Shown here piece by piece: positions 35,388 through 45,319 of a stretch of 64,000 nucleotides of DNA. The notes under the pieces were generated by a model. That model was given only the letters and a program-made list of their open reading frames with translations, did no database searches and was not told where the DNA came from. The translations under genes were made by a program, and so were the position numbers. Source of the DNA: a bacterium (lineage in GTDB: Bacteria > Zixibacteria > MSB-5A5 > GN15 > FEB-12); NCBI GenBank assembly GCA_020444475.1, contig JAHLKV010000001.1, positions 1 through 64,000 of the forward strand, written 5' to 3'. Position 1 is the stretch's first letter. Each line of letters begins with the position of its first letter.

Positions 35388-37883
35388 ATGGCTGGAAAGA
35401 GTCTTGCTGCCGCACGAGTCGTGCTGTGTCTTGCGCTGGTGATGCTGGTGTCATCGGTGGCAATGGGGCAGGGGAACGATACCAAAATCGGTTATCAGAT
35501 GCCCCCAGAGGAAATCGCCTCGCTGATCGACGCTCCCTGGACACCGTCGGTATACGTGAGCCCCTATCGCGATTGGATGCTGCTGGCGTCGTGGCCGGGT
35601 CTGCCGCCCATGGCGGAAGTCGCGCAACCGGAGTTGCGTCTGGCGGGTCTTCGTATCAATCCCCGCACGAACGGGCCGTCGAGAGGCTGGAATGCGTCGG
35701 GCCTGACCTTCAAGCGGATGTCCGACGGTGAAGAGTTCGCGGTGACTGGACTTCCCGAGGAACCGCGTATCACGAACATCACCTGGGCGCCGGACGGAGA
35801 ACAGGTGGCATTTGCGCTGACCACCGACGACCATATTGAGTTGTGGGTGACGGATACCAAGAGCCGTGTCGCGCGTCGCGTCAGTGATCTGCACTTGAAC
35901 GCCATCTATGGTAGTCCGTTTGAGTGGGTGTCGGACAACACGTCGCTGCTGGTTCGGTCGATACCGACTGACCGGGGCGATCCGCCGCCAGACCAACTGG
36001 TTCCCGATGGACCGGTGATTCAGCAGAACCTGGGCCGGGTTGCTCCGGCGCGAACATACCAGGATCTGCTGGAGAACGCCCACGACGAAGCGCTGTTCGA
36101 GTACTATGCGACATCGCAGATTGTCAGAGTGACGCTCGACGGTAAGGTGTCGAAGCTGGGGGCGCCGGGAATTCACGCGTATGTGGGCCCGTCGCCGGAT
36201 GGCAAGTTCATTCTGGTTGAGACGATTCATCGCCCCTTCTCCTATACGGTACCGGCCAGCCGTTTCCCGCTGCGGTCCGTCATCTGGGATATGAAAGGCA
36301 ATGATGTATACGAGGTGGCGGACCTGCCGCTCGCCGAAGAGATTCCTATTGCGTTTGGATCCGTCCGCGAGGGACGTCGGTCGATAGCCTGGCGAGCCGA
36401 CGCCGATGCGACGGTTTACTGGGTCGAGGCACAGGATGGCGGAAACGCGGGGATTGAGGCCGACGCTCGCGACCGCGTATTCATGCTGGAAGCGCCGTTT
36501 ACCGGTGAGCCGACTACGCTGTTTACACTTGCCGATGTCCGCTACTCAGGGGTCACGTGGGGAGATGATGACCTGGCGTTTGTGAGCGGCTGGTGGTGGT
36601 CCAACCGAAACGTGAAAGTCTGGCGGGTATGGCCGGGCAAGCCTGACAAGGAAGCGGTCGTGGTGCAGGATCGTTCGTTCGAGGATCGGTATAGTGATCC
36701 CGGGACGCCGGTCACGAGCTACACCAGGCAGGGCACTCGCGTGATGATGACGGCGGACGATGGTCGCACCATATTCCTGTCCGGTGAGGGGGCATCGCCG
36801 GAGGGCAACCGGCCGTTCCTCGATGCCTACAATCTGGAGACGAAGGAAACGGAGCGCCTGTTCCGATCCGAGGCGCCGTACTACGAGGACGTGGTGACTC
36901 TGATTGATGCCGAGAAACGCCTCCTCATGACGCGTCGGGAATCCGTCACCGAGCCGCCAAACTACTTTGTTCGTGATCTCATCAACGACGAGTTAACGAA
37001 GAAGACTGACTTCCCGCATCCAACTCCCGAGCTGGCGGATGTGCAGAAGGAACTGATTCGCTATGAACGGGCGGATGGAGTTCAACTTACGGCTACGCTG
37101 TACACGCCTCCCGGCTACGACGCGGAGAAGGACGGACCACTGCCGATGTTGATGTGGGCCTACCCGCAGGAATACAAGAGCGCGGATGCGGCCGGGCAGG
37201 TGACGGACTCACCGTATCGCTTCATTCGTGTCGCCTGGTATTCGCCGCTGTTGTGGCTGGTGCGCGGCTATGCGGTACTGGACGATCCGAGCATGCCGAT
37301 AATCGGCGAAGGTGACGAGGAGCCGAACGACACCTATGTAGAGCAGCTGGTGTCTTCGGCACAGGCCGCTGCCGATGAGGTTGTCCGACGCGGGGTCGCC
37401 GACCCAGACCGGCTTGCCATCGGCGGGCACTCTTATGGTGCGTTCATGACCGCCAATCTGCTGGCGCATTCGGACATCTATCGGGCGGGTATCGCTCGCA
37501 GCGGCGCCTACAACCGGACGTTGACGCCATTCGGATTCCAGTCTGAAGAACGAAACTTCTGGGAGGCGCCGGAGGTCTATTTCACGATGTCGCCGTTTAT
37601 GCAGGCCGACCAGATCAATGAACCGATTCTGCTGATCCACGGTGAGGCGGACAACAATTCCGGGACGTATCCATTGCAGAGCGAGCGATTTTTCGGTGCG
37701 TTGAAGGGCCTGGGCGCCACCGCACGCCTGGTCATGCTACCGCACGAAAGCCACGGGTACAGGGCGAGAGAGTCGGTTATGCACGTGATGTGGGAGATGT
37801 CTGAATGGCTTGACCAGTACGTCAAAGAGGCCGCACCGATGTCGCTGAAGAGCAATGAAGTCGCACCGGCGGCGACCAACTGA
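35388..37883 (+). CDS. Exported S9 family serine peptidase (prolyl oligopeptidase family, glutamyl-peptidase-like)
   Basis: 831 residues from the ATG at 35388. GAGGAGG ends seven bases upstream; the other ATG at 35382 is only one base from it. Signal peptide about 1-27. A beta-propeller-like N-terminal region (about 45-560) precedes an alpha/beta-hydrolase domain. The triad is Ser in GGHSYGAFM, Asp in LIHGEADNNSGTYP and His in PHESHGYR. The RGYAVLDDPSMPIIGEG segment is typical of the S9D group (glutamyl endopeptidase type). It should cleave oligopeptides in the periplasm or outside the cell, and so would act after the C25 enzymes. It has no dockerin-like or T9SS tail. Confidence 0.9.
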   Translation: MAGKSLAAARVVLCLALVMLVSSVAMGQGNDTKIGYQMPPEEIASLIDAPWTPSVYVSPYRDWMLLASWPGLPPMAEVAQPELRLAGLRINPRTNGPSRGWNASGLTFKRMSDGEEFAVTGLPEEPRITNITWAPDGEQVAFALTTDDHIELWVTDTKSRVARRVSDLHLNAIYGSPFEWVSDNTSLLVRSIPTDRGDPPPDQLVPDGPVIQQNLGRVAPARTYQDLLENAHDEALFEYYATSQIVRVTLDGKVSKLGAPGIHAYVGPSPDGKFILVETIHRPFSYTVPASRFPLRSVIWDMKGNDVYEVADLPLAEEIPIAFGSVREGRRSIAWRADADATVYWVEAQDGGNAGIEADARDRVFMLEAPFTGEPTTLFTLADVRYSGVTWGDDDLAFVSGWWWSNRNVKVWRVWPGKPDKEAVVVQDRSFEDRYSDPGTPVTSYTRQGTRVMMTADDGRTIFLSGEGASPEGNRPFLDAYNLETKETERLFRSEAPYYEDVVTLIDAEKRLLMTRRESVTEPPNYFVRDLINDELTKKTDFPHPTPELADVQKELIRYERADGVQLTATLYTPPGYDAEKDGPLPMLMWAYPQEYKSADAAGQVTDSPYRFIRVAWYSPLLWLVRGYAVLDDPSMPIIGEGDEEPNDTYVEQLVSSAQAAADEVVRRGVADPDRLAIGGHSYGAFMTANLLAHSDIYRAGIARSGAYNRTLTPFGFQSEERNFWEAPEVYFTMSPFMQADQINEPILLIHGEADNNSGTYPLQSERFFGALKGLGATARLVMLPHESHGYRARESVMHVMWEMSEWLDQYVKEAAPMSLKSNEVAPAATN

Positions 37884-37910
37884 GGGCGGCATCAGATTAT
37901 AACTCGTGAT

Positions 37911-37950
37911 GTTGTCGGGACGGAGGCACCGTTCCGACAACTCTGTTTCT
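37911..37950 (+). terminator. Intrinsic terminator of the S9 peptidase gene
   Basis: A 13-bp stem GTTGTCGGGACGG/CCGTTCCGACAAC with one G-T pair and an AGGCA-type loop, then the T-rich TCTGTTTCTCTT. It lies 28 bases past the stop. Confidence 0.82.
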
Positions 37951-38148
37951 CTTGCGCTCCGTATGGGATTTGGCTATCCTGAGAGCGTCATACAGATGCG
38001 AGCGACGATAGTTGACTGCAGCATGTGTCCGGGGTAGGCTGGACAGCGCTTTGTCCCAGTCAGGACTGGTTCTGGAATCGACGGTGTTGCTCGAATTAAT
38101 CGGCGGGGAATCGATCGGGGTCGATCTCCAATTTCCGGGGTATAGGCT

Positions 38149-41100
38149 GTGATCAGTGACCACCAGCAGGCGGGGAAGAGTGCGACCGGCCAGTTGCCGT
38201 CGGTCGGAGAAACGGTTCTCCATTTCTGTCTGCTTCAACCCCTTGATGACGATCCGGATCAGGCCGCGTTTATCGCGGAGGACGTCGACCTGAAACGCCG
38301 GGTGTGTCTTCGCTTTCTTCCCACCCCATACTGGCGGAGCAAGGACCTGGTGCGGCGTTTCCGGGAGGACGCCCGCAAGCTGGCGTCGCTTCGCAGTCCA
38401 CACATAGTAGCACTGCACGAGCTGGGCACGTATCATGACCGGCCGTTTGCGGTGTTCGATTGTTATGGTGGCCTTAACCTTCGTGATATCATTCCGGAGG
38501 TATCCCGTCGTCCGGTTTTGGAGCTGGGGGAGATTCTCCTGCAGGCAGGACGAGGGCTGCAGGCCGCGCACGATACCGGCCTGGCTCACTATCAGCTTAC
38601 GCCGTCCCGGGTAGTTCTCGATCCCCAACACCGGGCTGCCGTCACGGGTTTTCTTCTCGGTGGCCCCTACGAGAAGAGCCTGGGCGATGCGCCGCAGGAT
38701 GTGTCACGCTCTTATGAGTATGCTTCACCTGAGCAGTTGGAGGGGAGTCGCCAGGACTATCGAAGCGATATCTTCTCGCTCGGGGTCGTCATGTACGAGA
38801 CGCTCACGGGCGTGCAACCGTTTCGCGCCGAGTCGCGCACGGCAACGGTCAATGCGATTCTTCACGCCAGCCCCAGACCCGTCACCGAACTCCGGCCGGG
38901 ACTCCCCGAACAGGTAGCCGACGTCGTTTCCCGTGCAATCGAGAAAAACCCGAACGAACGTTTTCAGCGCGTCGACCATTTGCTGGCCGCCTTCTCGCAC
39001 GCCCTCGCCGAGGTTCGGCTGGAGGACTCCCGGGAGTTTCTGATCAACGTAATCAACGGACTCGACGATCCGCTTTTCGTGAAGGATGAAAACCATCGAT
39101 GGGTCATTCTCAACGATACGATGTGCAGTCTGATAGGGCGTCCGCGGGAAGAGTTGATAGGCAAGAGCGACTATGAGATATTCCCGAAGGAACAGGCAGA
39201 TGTGTTTTGGTCGTACGACTCGCTTGTTTTGAAGACGGGGAGAACGAGTGTCAACGAAGAGGAGATTACGGCACAGGGGGTGACACGCACGATCTCCACC
39301 AAGAAGTCGATCCTCCGCGAGCCACTCTCCGGCCGGCGGTTTATCGTCGGAACCATTCGCGATATCTCCGACCAGAAAGCGCTGGCGAGACAACTGAAGG
39401 AGCGGCACCAGCGCTATGAGCTGGCGGCGGCGGGCGGGAATGTCGGGGTGTGGGATTGGGATTTGCTTACCGATCACCTGTTCGTCGATCCACATATCAA
39501 GGGCCTTCTCGGCTATGAGGACGATGAGATCGAGAACAGGCTTGATGCCTGGCTCGAACACGTTCATCCCGATGATCGGGATAGTCTGGTGTCGTCGGTT
39601 CGACGCTATCTCAACGGTGACTCGGAGGAGTATGAGGTAGAGCATCGCATGCTGCATCGGGACGGCGGTCTCCGCTGGATAGTGATGCGCGGTTCTATCG
39701 TTCGCAACGAGAGCGGTGATGCCGTCCGTATGATCGGCACGCAGAGCGACATGACCAGATACAAGGAGACGGTGTCGGCGCTTCAGGAGAGCGAAGAGAA
39801 GTACCGCAGCGTCGTTGAGCGGGCGAATGATGGTATCTGTATCGTGTTTGACAAGAAGCTCGTATACGTGAATCGACGGCTGGGTGAACTGCTGGGCTTT
39901 GACCGGCGGGAGCTGCTCGGTACGAATTACACCGACTACATTCATCCCGGGGAGATATCCAAGGTAGCGCAGATGTATGGGGCACGGATGGCCGGACAGG
40001 AGGTTCCGGAGCGGTACGAGACGATACTGCTGACCTCTTCGGGTGAGAGCCTGCATGTCGAGTTTAACTCGGCGGCTATCACCTACAACGGTCGTCGGGC
40101 GGCTCTGGCGATCATCCGCGACATTACGGAACGTCGCCGGGCGGAATCGGCTATTCGCGAGAGTGAACGAACCGCTCGCGCTCTTCTCAATGCGCCTACG
40201 GACGACGTGGTGGTGCTTCTCAGCACCGAGGGCGAGATCATTGATGCCAACGAGCAGCTGGCGAGGCGTTTCGGCCTGACGGTGAGCGAAATCGTCGGCA
40301 AGAGCGCGTGGGAGCTTTTTCCGGCAGATGTTACCGAACATCGGATGGAGCAGCTCCGGAAGGTGCTCGAGAGCAAGAAACCGGTTCGGTTCGAGGATGA
40401 ACGACTGGGGCGTTGGTACGACCATATCTTGTATCCGGTGTTGAATCGTCGGGGAGAGGTGGGCAAGGTTGCCGCCATAGCCCGCGACGTGACGGAGCGT
40501 CGCATTGCCGACCGGGCCCTGCGCGAAAGCGAACGGTCGCTGGAGGAGGCGCAGCGGATCGCTCACGTCGGCAGCTTTCGCTTGTCCGCTGACGGGGACA
40601 CGGCCAGTTGCACGGATGAGATGTATCGCATCCTGGGTCTGGAGCCGGGAAGTGTGGCCCCCACTCTGACGGTGTTCATGTCGTTCGTTCATCCTGATGA
40701 TCGCGCCGAAGTGGAGTCGAGGTTGCAGCATTCACGTGCCACCGGCGAACGGTACGACCTGAAACATCGGATAGTGAGACCCGACGGCAGCGTCCGATAT
40801 CTCCATGGCAGAGCGGAGGCGCGCCTTGATTCGGACGGCAAGCCCGGCGAACTGCTCGGCACCGTGCAGGATGTCTCCGATCTCGTTCGAACGGAGCAGG
40901 CGCTCCGGGCTCGTGACGAGGAATACCGGGCGGTTGTAGAGCTGCACACCGAGTTTATAAGCCGCTTCAGCCCGGATGGGATTTTGACGTTCGTCAACGA
41001 AGCCTACTGCCGGTATTTCGGAAAGACCCGTGAGGAGCTTATCGGGGCGAACTCTATCGAGATGATCCCCGAGGCGGAGCGAGGGAATATCCGCGAGTTC

Positions 41101-42483
41101 CTGGCCGGGTTTTCCGTCGATCGTCCGGTTGCCTCTGTCGAGCACCGGGTCGTTCTCCCGGGCGGGGAGGTTCGCTGGCAGCAATGGACTGACCACGCGA
41201 TATTCGACGACAAGGGGGGAATCATCGGATTCCAGAGTGTGGGCCGCGACGTGACCGAACGGCGACAGGCGGAGGAGGCGCTCCGTGAAAGCGAGGAGCG
41301 GTTCCGTACGCTGGCCGAGTTGTCTCCCGATGGGTTGTTTGTCTATGTCCAGAGAGAGATCGTATTCGTAAATCAGGCCGCGGTGCGACTGGTCGGTGCG
41401 TCGGGACCGGAGGAGCTGCTAGGGCGAGATCCGCTCTCCCTGGTCCATGCAGACTACCATCACCTGGTGGAAGATAGGATGCGAACGGTACTTGACAAGG
41501 GGGAAGCGACGCCTCCGGTTTATCAGCGACTGGTGCGAATCGACGGGTCGTCAGTCGACGTCGAGGCGGCTTCGTCGCCGCTGACCTTTAAGGGACGTCC
41601 GGCGGTGCAGGTTGTTCTCAGAGACGTGACGGAAAGGAATCGCGCCGAACAGGCCCTTCGGGAGTCGGAAGAGAAGTACCGTCTCCTTGTCGAGCACCAG
41701 ACAGACCTGGTAGTCCGATTCGATCTGGAGGGACGTTTCACGTTCGTCAGTCCGAGTTTCTGCGAGACGTTCGGTATGAGTTCCGAAGAGCTCCTTGGCG
41801 CAAGTATGTTGACGCTCGTTCATGACGAGCATCAAGCCGCGACCCGCGAGGCGATTACGCGGATTAAGCAGCCTCCTCATGAGCGTTATCTTGAGCAACT
41901 GGCCCGGACGAGAGACGGCTGGCGATGGTTTGCGTGGGCCAATAAGGCTGTGCTGGACGAGCGTCAGAGAGTAACCGCGATTGTGGCGGTCGGCAGAGAC
42001 ATCACCGAACGTCGAGAAGCCGAGGATCTTCTACGGAGAACGTCAGAGGCGCTTGAGGCCGAGCGAGCTGCCTTGATGGAGAAAAACATCACACTGAAAC
42101 AGGTGCTGGAGCATATAGAGAACGAGCGGCAAGACTTCAGAATAGAGACCTATCGCGCCGTGGAGGACGCGATCGAGCCGGTTATCGGAAAGCTACGCAA
42201 TCTGGTTGACGAAAAGGGACAGGCCGAGATCGATGGCTTGGAGCTAAATGTTAAGTCTATTATCAACAAAGACATAGACGAGTTTCAAGCACGCTTTGCG
42301 CGCCTGACCAGCCGGGAAGCAGAGATATGCGCGTTGATTAGGGCGGGATTGTCTTCTAAAGAAGTGTCGGATCGGCTGAATTTGTCACTTTTGACAGTTC
42401 ACAAGCACCGGGAACGTATTCGTCGGAAGCTCGAATTGACGTCAAAGGACGTCGACTTAGCGACTTACCTCAAACTGCATTAG
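38149..42483 (+). CDS. Pseudokinase - 8 x PAS - LuxR-type transcription regulator
   Basis: 1444 residues from a GTG at 38149. Residues about 20-285 have the Ser/Thr kinase fold pattern (DLVRRFREDARKLASL, ASPEQLEGSRQDYRSDIFSLGVVMYETLTG). However, the catalytic-loop HRDxKPxN is HYQLTPSR, DFG is replaced by GFLLG, the VAIK lysine is replaced (VCLRF), and the Gly-rich loop is gone. It is therefore predicted to be inactive. Eight PAS units follow, starting near residues 293, 422, 550, 672, 795, 923, 1049 and 1175. Then come a coiled coil (about 1300-1330) and a C-terminal LuxR helix-turn-helix (about 1383-1444, LTSREAEICALIRAGLSSKE). There is no histidine kinase or receiver domain. It appears to be a one-component sensor-regulator. 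No membrane segment is seen. Confidence 0.88.
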   Translation: MISDHQQAGKSATGQLPSVGETVLHFCLLQPLDDDPDQAAFIAEDVDLKRRVCLRFLPTPYWRSKDLVRRFREDARKLASLRSPHIVALHELGTYHDRPFAVFDCYGGLNLRDIIPEVSRRPVLELGEILLQAGRGLQAAHDTGLAHYQLTPSRVVLDPQHRAAVTGFLLGGPYEKSLGDAPQDVSRSYEYASPEQLEGSRQDYRSDIFSLGVVMYETLTGVQPFRAESRTATVNAILHASPRPVTELRPGLPEQVADVVSRAIEKNPNERFQRVDHLLAAFSHALAEVRLEDSREFLINVINGLDDPLFVKDENHRWVILNDTMCSLIGRPREELIGKSDYEIFPKEQADVFWSYDSLVLKTGRTSVNEEEITAQGVTRTISTKKSILREPLSGRRFIVGTIRDISDQKALARQLKERHQRYELAAAGGNVGVWDWDLLTDHLFVDPHIKGLLGYEDDEIENRLDAWLEHVHPDDRDSLVSSVRRYLNGDSEEYEVEHRMLHRDGGLRWIVMRGSIVRNESGDAVRMIGTQSDMTRYKETVSALQESEEKYRSVVERANDGICIVFDKKLVYVNRRLGELLGFDRRELLGTNYTDYIHPGEISKVAQMYGARMAGQEVPERYETILLTSSGESLHVEFNSAAITYNGRRAALAIIRDITERRRAESAIRESERTARALLNAPTDDVVVLLSTEGEIIDANEQLARRFGLTVSEIVGKSAWELFPADVTEHRMEQLRKVLESKKPVRFEDERLGRWYDHILYPVLNRRGEVGKVAAIARDVTERRIADRALRESERSLEEAQRIAHVGSFRLSADGDTASCTDEMYRILGLEPGSVAPTLTVFMSFVHPDDRAEVESRLQHSRATGERYDLKHRIVRPDGSVRYLHGRAEARLDSDGKPGELLGTVQDVSDLVRTEQALRARDEEYRAVVELHTEFISRFSPDGILTFVNEAYCRYFGKTREELIGANSIEMIPEAERGNIREFLAGFSVDRPVASVEHRVVLPGGEVRWQQWTDHAIFDDKGGIIGFQSVGRDVTERRQAEEALRESEERFRTLAELSPDGLFVYVQREIVFVNQAAVRLVGASGPEELLGRDPLSLVHADYHHLVEDRMRTVLDKGEATPPVYQRLVRIDGSSVDVEAASSPLTFKGRPAVQVVLRDVTERNRAEQALRESEEKYRLLVEHQTDLVVRFDLEGRFTFVSPSFCETFGMSSEELLGASMLTLVHDEHQAATREAITRIKQPPHERYLEQLARTRDGWRWFAWANKAVLDERQRVTAIVAVGRDITERREAEDLLRRTSEALEAERAALMEKNITLKQVLEHIENERQDFRIETYRAVEDAIEPVIGKLRNLVDEKGQAEIDGLELNVKSIINKDIDEFQARFARLTSREAEICALIRAGLSSKEVSDRLNLSLLTVHKHRERIRRKLELTSKDVDLATYLKLH

Positions 42484-42508
42484 ATTACGTAATCAAATAC
42501 GCAATCTA
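42481..42508 (+). terminator. Possible 3' hairpin after the LuxR-type regulator
   Basis: Imperfect 11-bp stem TAGATTACGTA/TACGCAATCTA that begins at the stop codon. It has no T-run, so terminator function is uncertain. Confidence 0.3.
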
Positions 42509-42514
42509 GTCGCA

Positions 42515-42542
42515 TTGACGTTTTTCACAAAAAACTTACACT
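42515..42542 (+). promoter_or_regulatory. Candidate distal promoter of the kinase-transporter operon
   Basis: TTGACG (42515-42520), 16-bp A/T-rich spacer, TACACT (42537-42542). Confidence 0.35.
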
Positions 42543-42888
42543 ACCTCTATGAAGTTCAGGGGGCGTTCGCGCCAGAGGCATCTGGAACTGACAACTTCGC
42601 CCCTTGACCAAAAGTACCTGTCGGGTGCATGCCCCGTATTCCCGATGGGTTTCAAAACGGCATGTTAGTATGACGACATGCCGGTCCGGATCGCAGATCC
42701 GGACGCCCCCTATGCCCCTACGTCAAGGCAGCCCGGGTGGTGGATGTGCCCCCAAATGCCGCCGGGCTCCTTGGCGACCTTTTTTTCTCCGGTAGTCTTA
42801 CAAGCTGATCAATTGTTGCGGTTGGCTTCTTCGGTAACTCTCCACTAGACACGGGCTGCGAAATCGTACTCTTCGATTCCGGTTTGTG

Positions 42889-42918
42889 TTGACAGGGAAT
42901 CGTGGAGAGCAATATCTT
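42889..42918 (+). promoter_or_regulatory. Candidate proximal promoter of the kinase-transporter operon
   Basis: Perfect TTGACA (42889-42894), 18-bp spacer, TATCTT (42913-42918). The predicted leader to the ATG at 43006 is about 80 bases. Confidence 0.42.
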
Positions 42919-43005
42919 CGAATGCATCTTCGAACATAAAGTCCGTAGAGGTGGTTGCTGCCAACCTCGGTGTTATCGACAGCCGGCGGGCAGCGCCGAA
43001 TTGCC

Positions 43006-44703
43006 ATGCAGGTCTTCGCCAAGAAGAAGACGGTAGTATTCCCCGAGTACCTGCCGTTTGATGAACAACACTACCGTGAACTGCGACGTCGCACGACGGT
43101 CCGTCTCCTGCTGTTGTATCTGGCGCCGGTGGTTCTCCTCGCGGCGTACTTCTACTTCCAGTACGGCTCCATCGTTTCGGAGAGCCACCGCCTGCATCTT
43201 CGGGCCATCGCGGAGAGCCAGGCGAAGACGCTCGACCTTTTTCTGTCCGAGCGGCTCGTGAATCTCTCGAACGTGGTTGATGATCCCCGTCTGACGTTTC
43301 CTCCCTCGCAGGCGGTGATGGAGGCGAGTCTTCAGAAACTGCAGCGCAACAGCGATGCGTTTGTGGATGTGGGCTTTTTCGATTCAGCCGGCGTGCTGGT
43401 CTCGTATGCCGGTCCGTACCCGTCGCTCGAGATGCGCAGCTATCGGTCGGAGAGCTGGTACCGCACCCTTCGAGAATCCGAAAACTCATATATATTTACG
43501 GACATTTACCTGGGGTTTCGCAACCGGCCGCATTTCACGATGGCGATCAGCCGGACGATAGCCGGGCAGGTGGTGGTGTTCCGTGCCACGCTTGATCCGG
43601 AGCGCATCTATGACTATATCAGTTCGACCGGGGACGGGCAGGATGTGAGCACGTCGATCATAAACCGGTCCGGCCACTTTCAGCTGGTGGCCCCGCGACT
43701 GGGCAAGCCTCTCGAATCAAGCGGCATATTGCCGGAGCGGGAACCGTCGCTCGGCTTCATGAAAGCGAATCTGGGCAGTGGTGGACGCGTGTCGCTGGCC
43801 TATTCATGGCTTCGCACGGCAGACTGGGCCCTGCTTGTTCAGGAAGCCCGCAATGACGGCAGTGATTTCTCTACCGGGTACCGCTTCCGTATCGCGGGCA
43901 TCGCGGCGGTTATGATCTTCGTCGGGCTGATTATCATTATCGTCCGTGCCAGAAGACAGGTCGAATTGCAGATCGAGACCGATCGGACGCGGGCCCAGTT
44001 GGAGCACGCCGCCAAACTGGCTTCGGTGGGCGAGCTGGCAGCCGGTATCGCCCACGAGATCAACAACCCGCTGGCGTCCATTAACGAGGAAGCCGGCCTC
44101 GTGTTGGACTTGACTGATCCTGAATACGGCGAAGCGATGTCCACCGATGAGCTTCGCGCGCACCTCAAGTCGATTCAGGCACTCGTTTTTCGCTGCCGGG
44201 ATATCACGCACAAGCTGCTGGGGTTCGTTCGCAAGACCGAGATGGACCTTCGCGAACACAATGTTCACATGCTGATTGACGGCGTCGTGGACGGGCTGCT
44301 TGGACCCGAAGTGGCGGTTTCCAACGTCCAGATAAAACGGCACTACACGCCGGAACCGGTCATCATCATGACCGACGGAAACCAACTGCAGCAGGTGATC
44401 CTCAATATCGTCAATAACGGTATCGATGCGACCGCCGGGCACGGCGGCAGAATCGTCATCACGACGCGAACTGAAGAGAAGCGCGTGTTTGTGTCCATTG
44501 CCGACAATGGCAAGGGGATGACGCCGGATCAGCTGGAGAAGATCTTTATTCCGTTTTACACGACCAAGGAAGTCGGCAAGGGGACAGGGCTTGGGTTGTC
44601 GGTTAGTTATGGAATCGTGAAGAACCTCGGGGGGGAGATTCAGGTGGAGAGTATTCCCGGGAAAGGGAGCACGTTTACACTGGTGCTGCCGACGCGGCAG
44701 TAG
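43006..44703 (+). CDS. Membrane sensor histidine kinase with extracytoplasmic Cache-like domain
   Basis: 565 residues from the ATG at 43006 (frame open from a TTG at 42955; neither has a strong ribosome site). Membrane helix 1 lies at about 32-50 and helix 2 at about 297-318. Between them is a sensor region of about 245 residues resembling a Cache domain (VGFFDSAGVLVSYAGPYP, SWYRTLRESE). After a coiled linker comes the phospho-acceptor helix with His350 in AAGIAHEINNPLASI, then an ATPase domain with NNGIDA, ADNGKGM, FYTTK and GTGLGLS. It has no receiver domain of its own. It is the first gene of a five-gene operon whose two receiver-domain products are its likely phosphotransfer partners. Confidence 0.92.
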   Translation: MQVFAKKKTVVFPEYLPFDEQHYRELRRRTTVRLLLLYLAPVVLLAAYFYFQYGSIVSESHRLHLRAIAESQAKTLDLFLSERLVNLSNVVDDPRLTFPPSQAVMEASLQKLQRNSDAFVDVGFFDSAGVLVSYAGPYPSLEMRSYRSESWYRTLRESENSYIFTDIYLGFRNRPHFTMAISRTIAGQVVVFRATLDPERIYDYISSTGDGQDVSTSIINRSGHFQLVAPRLGKPLESSGILPEREPSLGFMKANLGSGGRVSLAYSWLRTADWALLVQEARNDGSDFSTGYRFRIAGIAAVMIFVGLIIIIVRARRQVELQIETDRTRAQLEHAAKLASVGELAAGIAHEINNPLASINEEAGLVLDLTDPEYGEAMSTDELRAHLKSIQALVFRCRDITHKLLGFVRKTEMDLREHNVHMLIDGVVDGLLGPEVAVSNVQIKRHYTPEPVIIMTDGNQLQQVILNIVNNGIDATAGHGGRIVITTRTEEKRVFVSIADNGKGMTPDQLEKIFIPFYTTKEVGKGTGLGLSVSYGIVKNLGGEIQVESIPGKGSTFTLVLPTRQ

Positions 44704-44732
44704 GTATGCTGTCGGCGGTGCAGGAGAAGATG

Positions 44733-45272
44733 ATGAAGCAGGAGACGGTTGCAGATCTGATGATACCACTCGACGCCTATCCGGCCGTGGCCGATGATGC
44801 GACGATGGCTGCAGTGGTTTCGGCGATGCGGGATGCCGCCCGGGAGCTGGGGGCAGGCAAGCACCCGGCGCGCGCGGTTCTGGTGCGAAACGCCGGTGGT
44901 GCGATTGTCGGCCAGATCGGTCATCTGGATGTGATCCGCGGCCTGGAGTTGCGGGCGCACCTTCAAGAGAATCTCGGCACACTCTCGATGGCCGGAGTCA
45001 GTGGCGAGGTGCTGGACTCGCTGGAGGACAACCTGAATCTGCTGGACGAGCGATTCGAGGATGTCTGCAGGCGTGCGGCGTTGATTCCGGCAGGCCGGAT
45101 CATGCGGCCGATCGGTGAGAGCATCGACGAAAACAGCACGCTTTCGGAGGCGATGCACAGGCTGGTGCGATGGCAGACACCTCGCATACTGGTGGTGCGA
45201 TCCGGCGTCGTGGTGGGCGTCCTGCGGCTGGCGGATGTGATTGACCGCCTGGCTTGTGCGATAAACGAATAG
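44733..45272 (+). CDS. CBS-domain pair protein, copy 1
   Basis: 179 residues from the ATG at 44733, six bases after AGGAG; ATGs at 44706 and 44730 are alternatives. Two CBS motifs: VADLMIPLDAYPAVADDATM with IVGQIGHLDVI (about 8-75), and IMRPIGESIDENSTLSEA with VVGVLRLADVIDR (about 125-178). CBS pairs usually bind adenine nucleotides and gate transporters or enzymes. It follows the kinase by 29 bases and is a clear paralogue of the next gene. Likely role: energy-state input to the operon's transporter. Confidence 0.85.
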   Translation: MKQETVADLMIPLDAYPAVADDATMAAVVSAMRDAARELGAGKHPARAVLVRNAGGAIVGQIGHLDVIRGLELRAHLQENLGTLSMAGVSGEVLDSLEDNLNLLDERFEDVCRRAALIPAGRIMRPIGESIDENSTLSEAMHRLVRWQTPRILVVRSGVVVGVLRLADVIDRLACAINE

Positions 45273-45319
45273 TGTGTGACAAGAGCAACGAGTCATAAGT
45301 TGTGCGAGGATCGGAAGCG

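Larger units (their letters stand above)
42484..43005. other. Intergenic region before the kinase-transporter operon
   Basis: 522 bases with no credible gene. It contains two candidate plus-strand promoters and a perfect 9-bp stem-loop (GTCCGGATC/GATCCGGAC, 42684-42704). If the first promoter is used, the operon leader is about 455 bases long. Confidence 0.55.

Noticed and set aside
38725..40731. 668-codon minus-strand open frame opposite the pseudokinase-PAS gene
   Set aside because: The plus-strand frame has eight PAS domains and an HTH in order. The antisense translation is Arg/His-rich with no recognisable domain.
42684..42704. Stem-loop before the kinase operon as a riboswitch
   Set aside because: A single 9-bp hairpin with no conserved aptamer features. 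Recorded only as part of the intergenic region.
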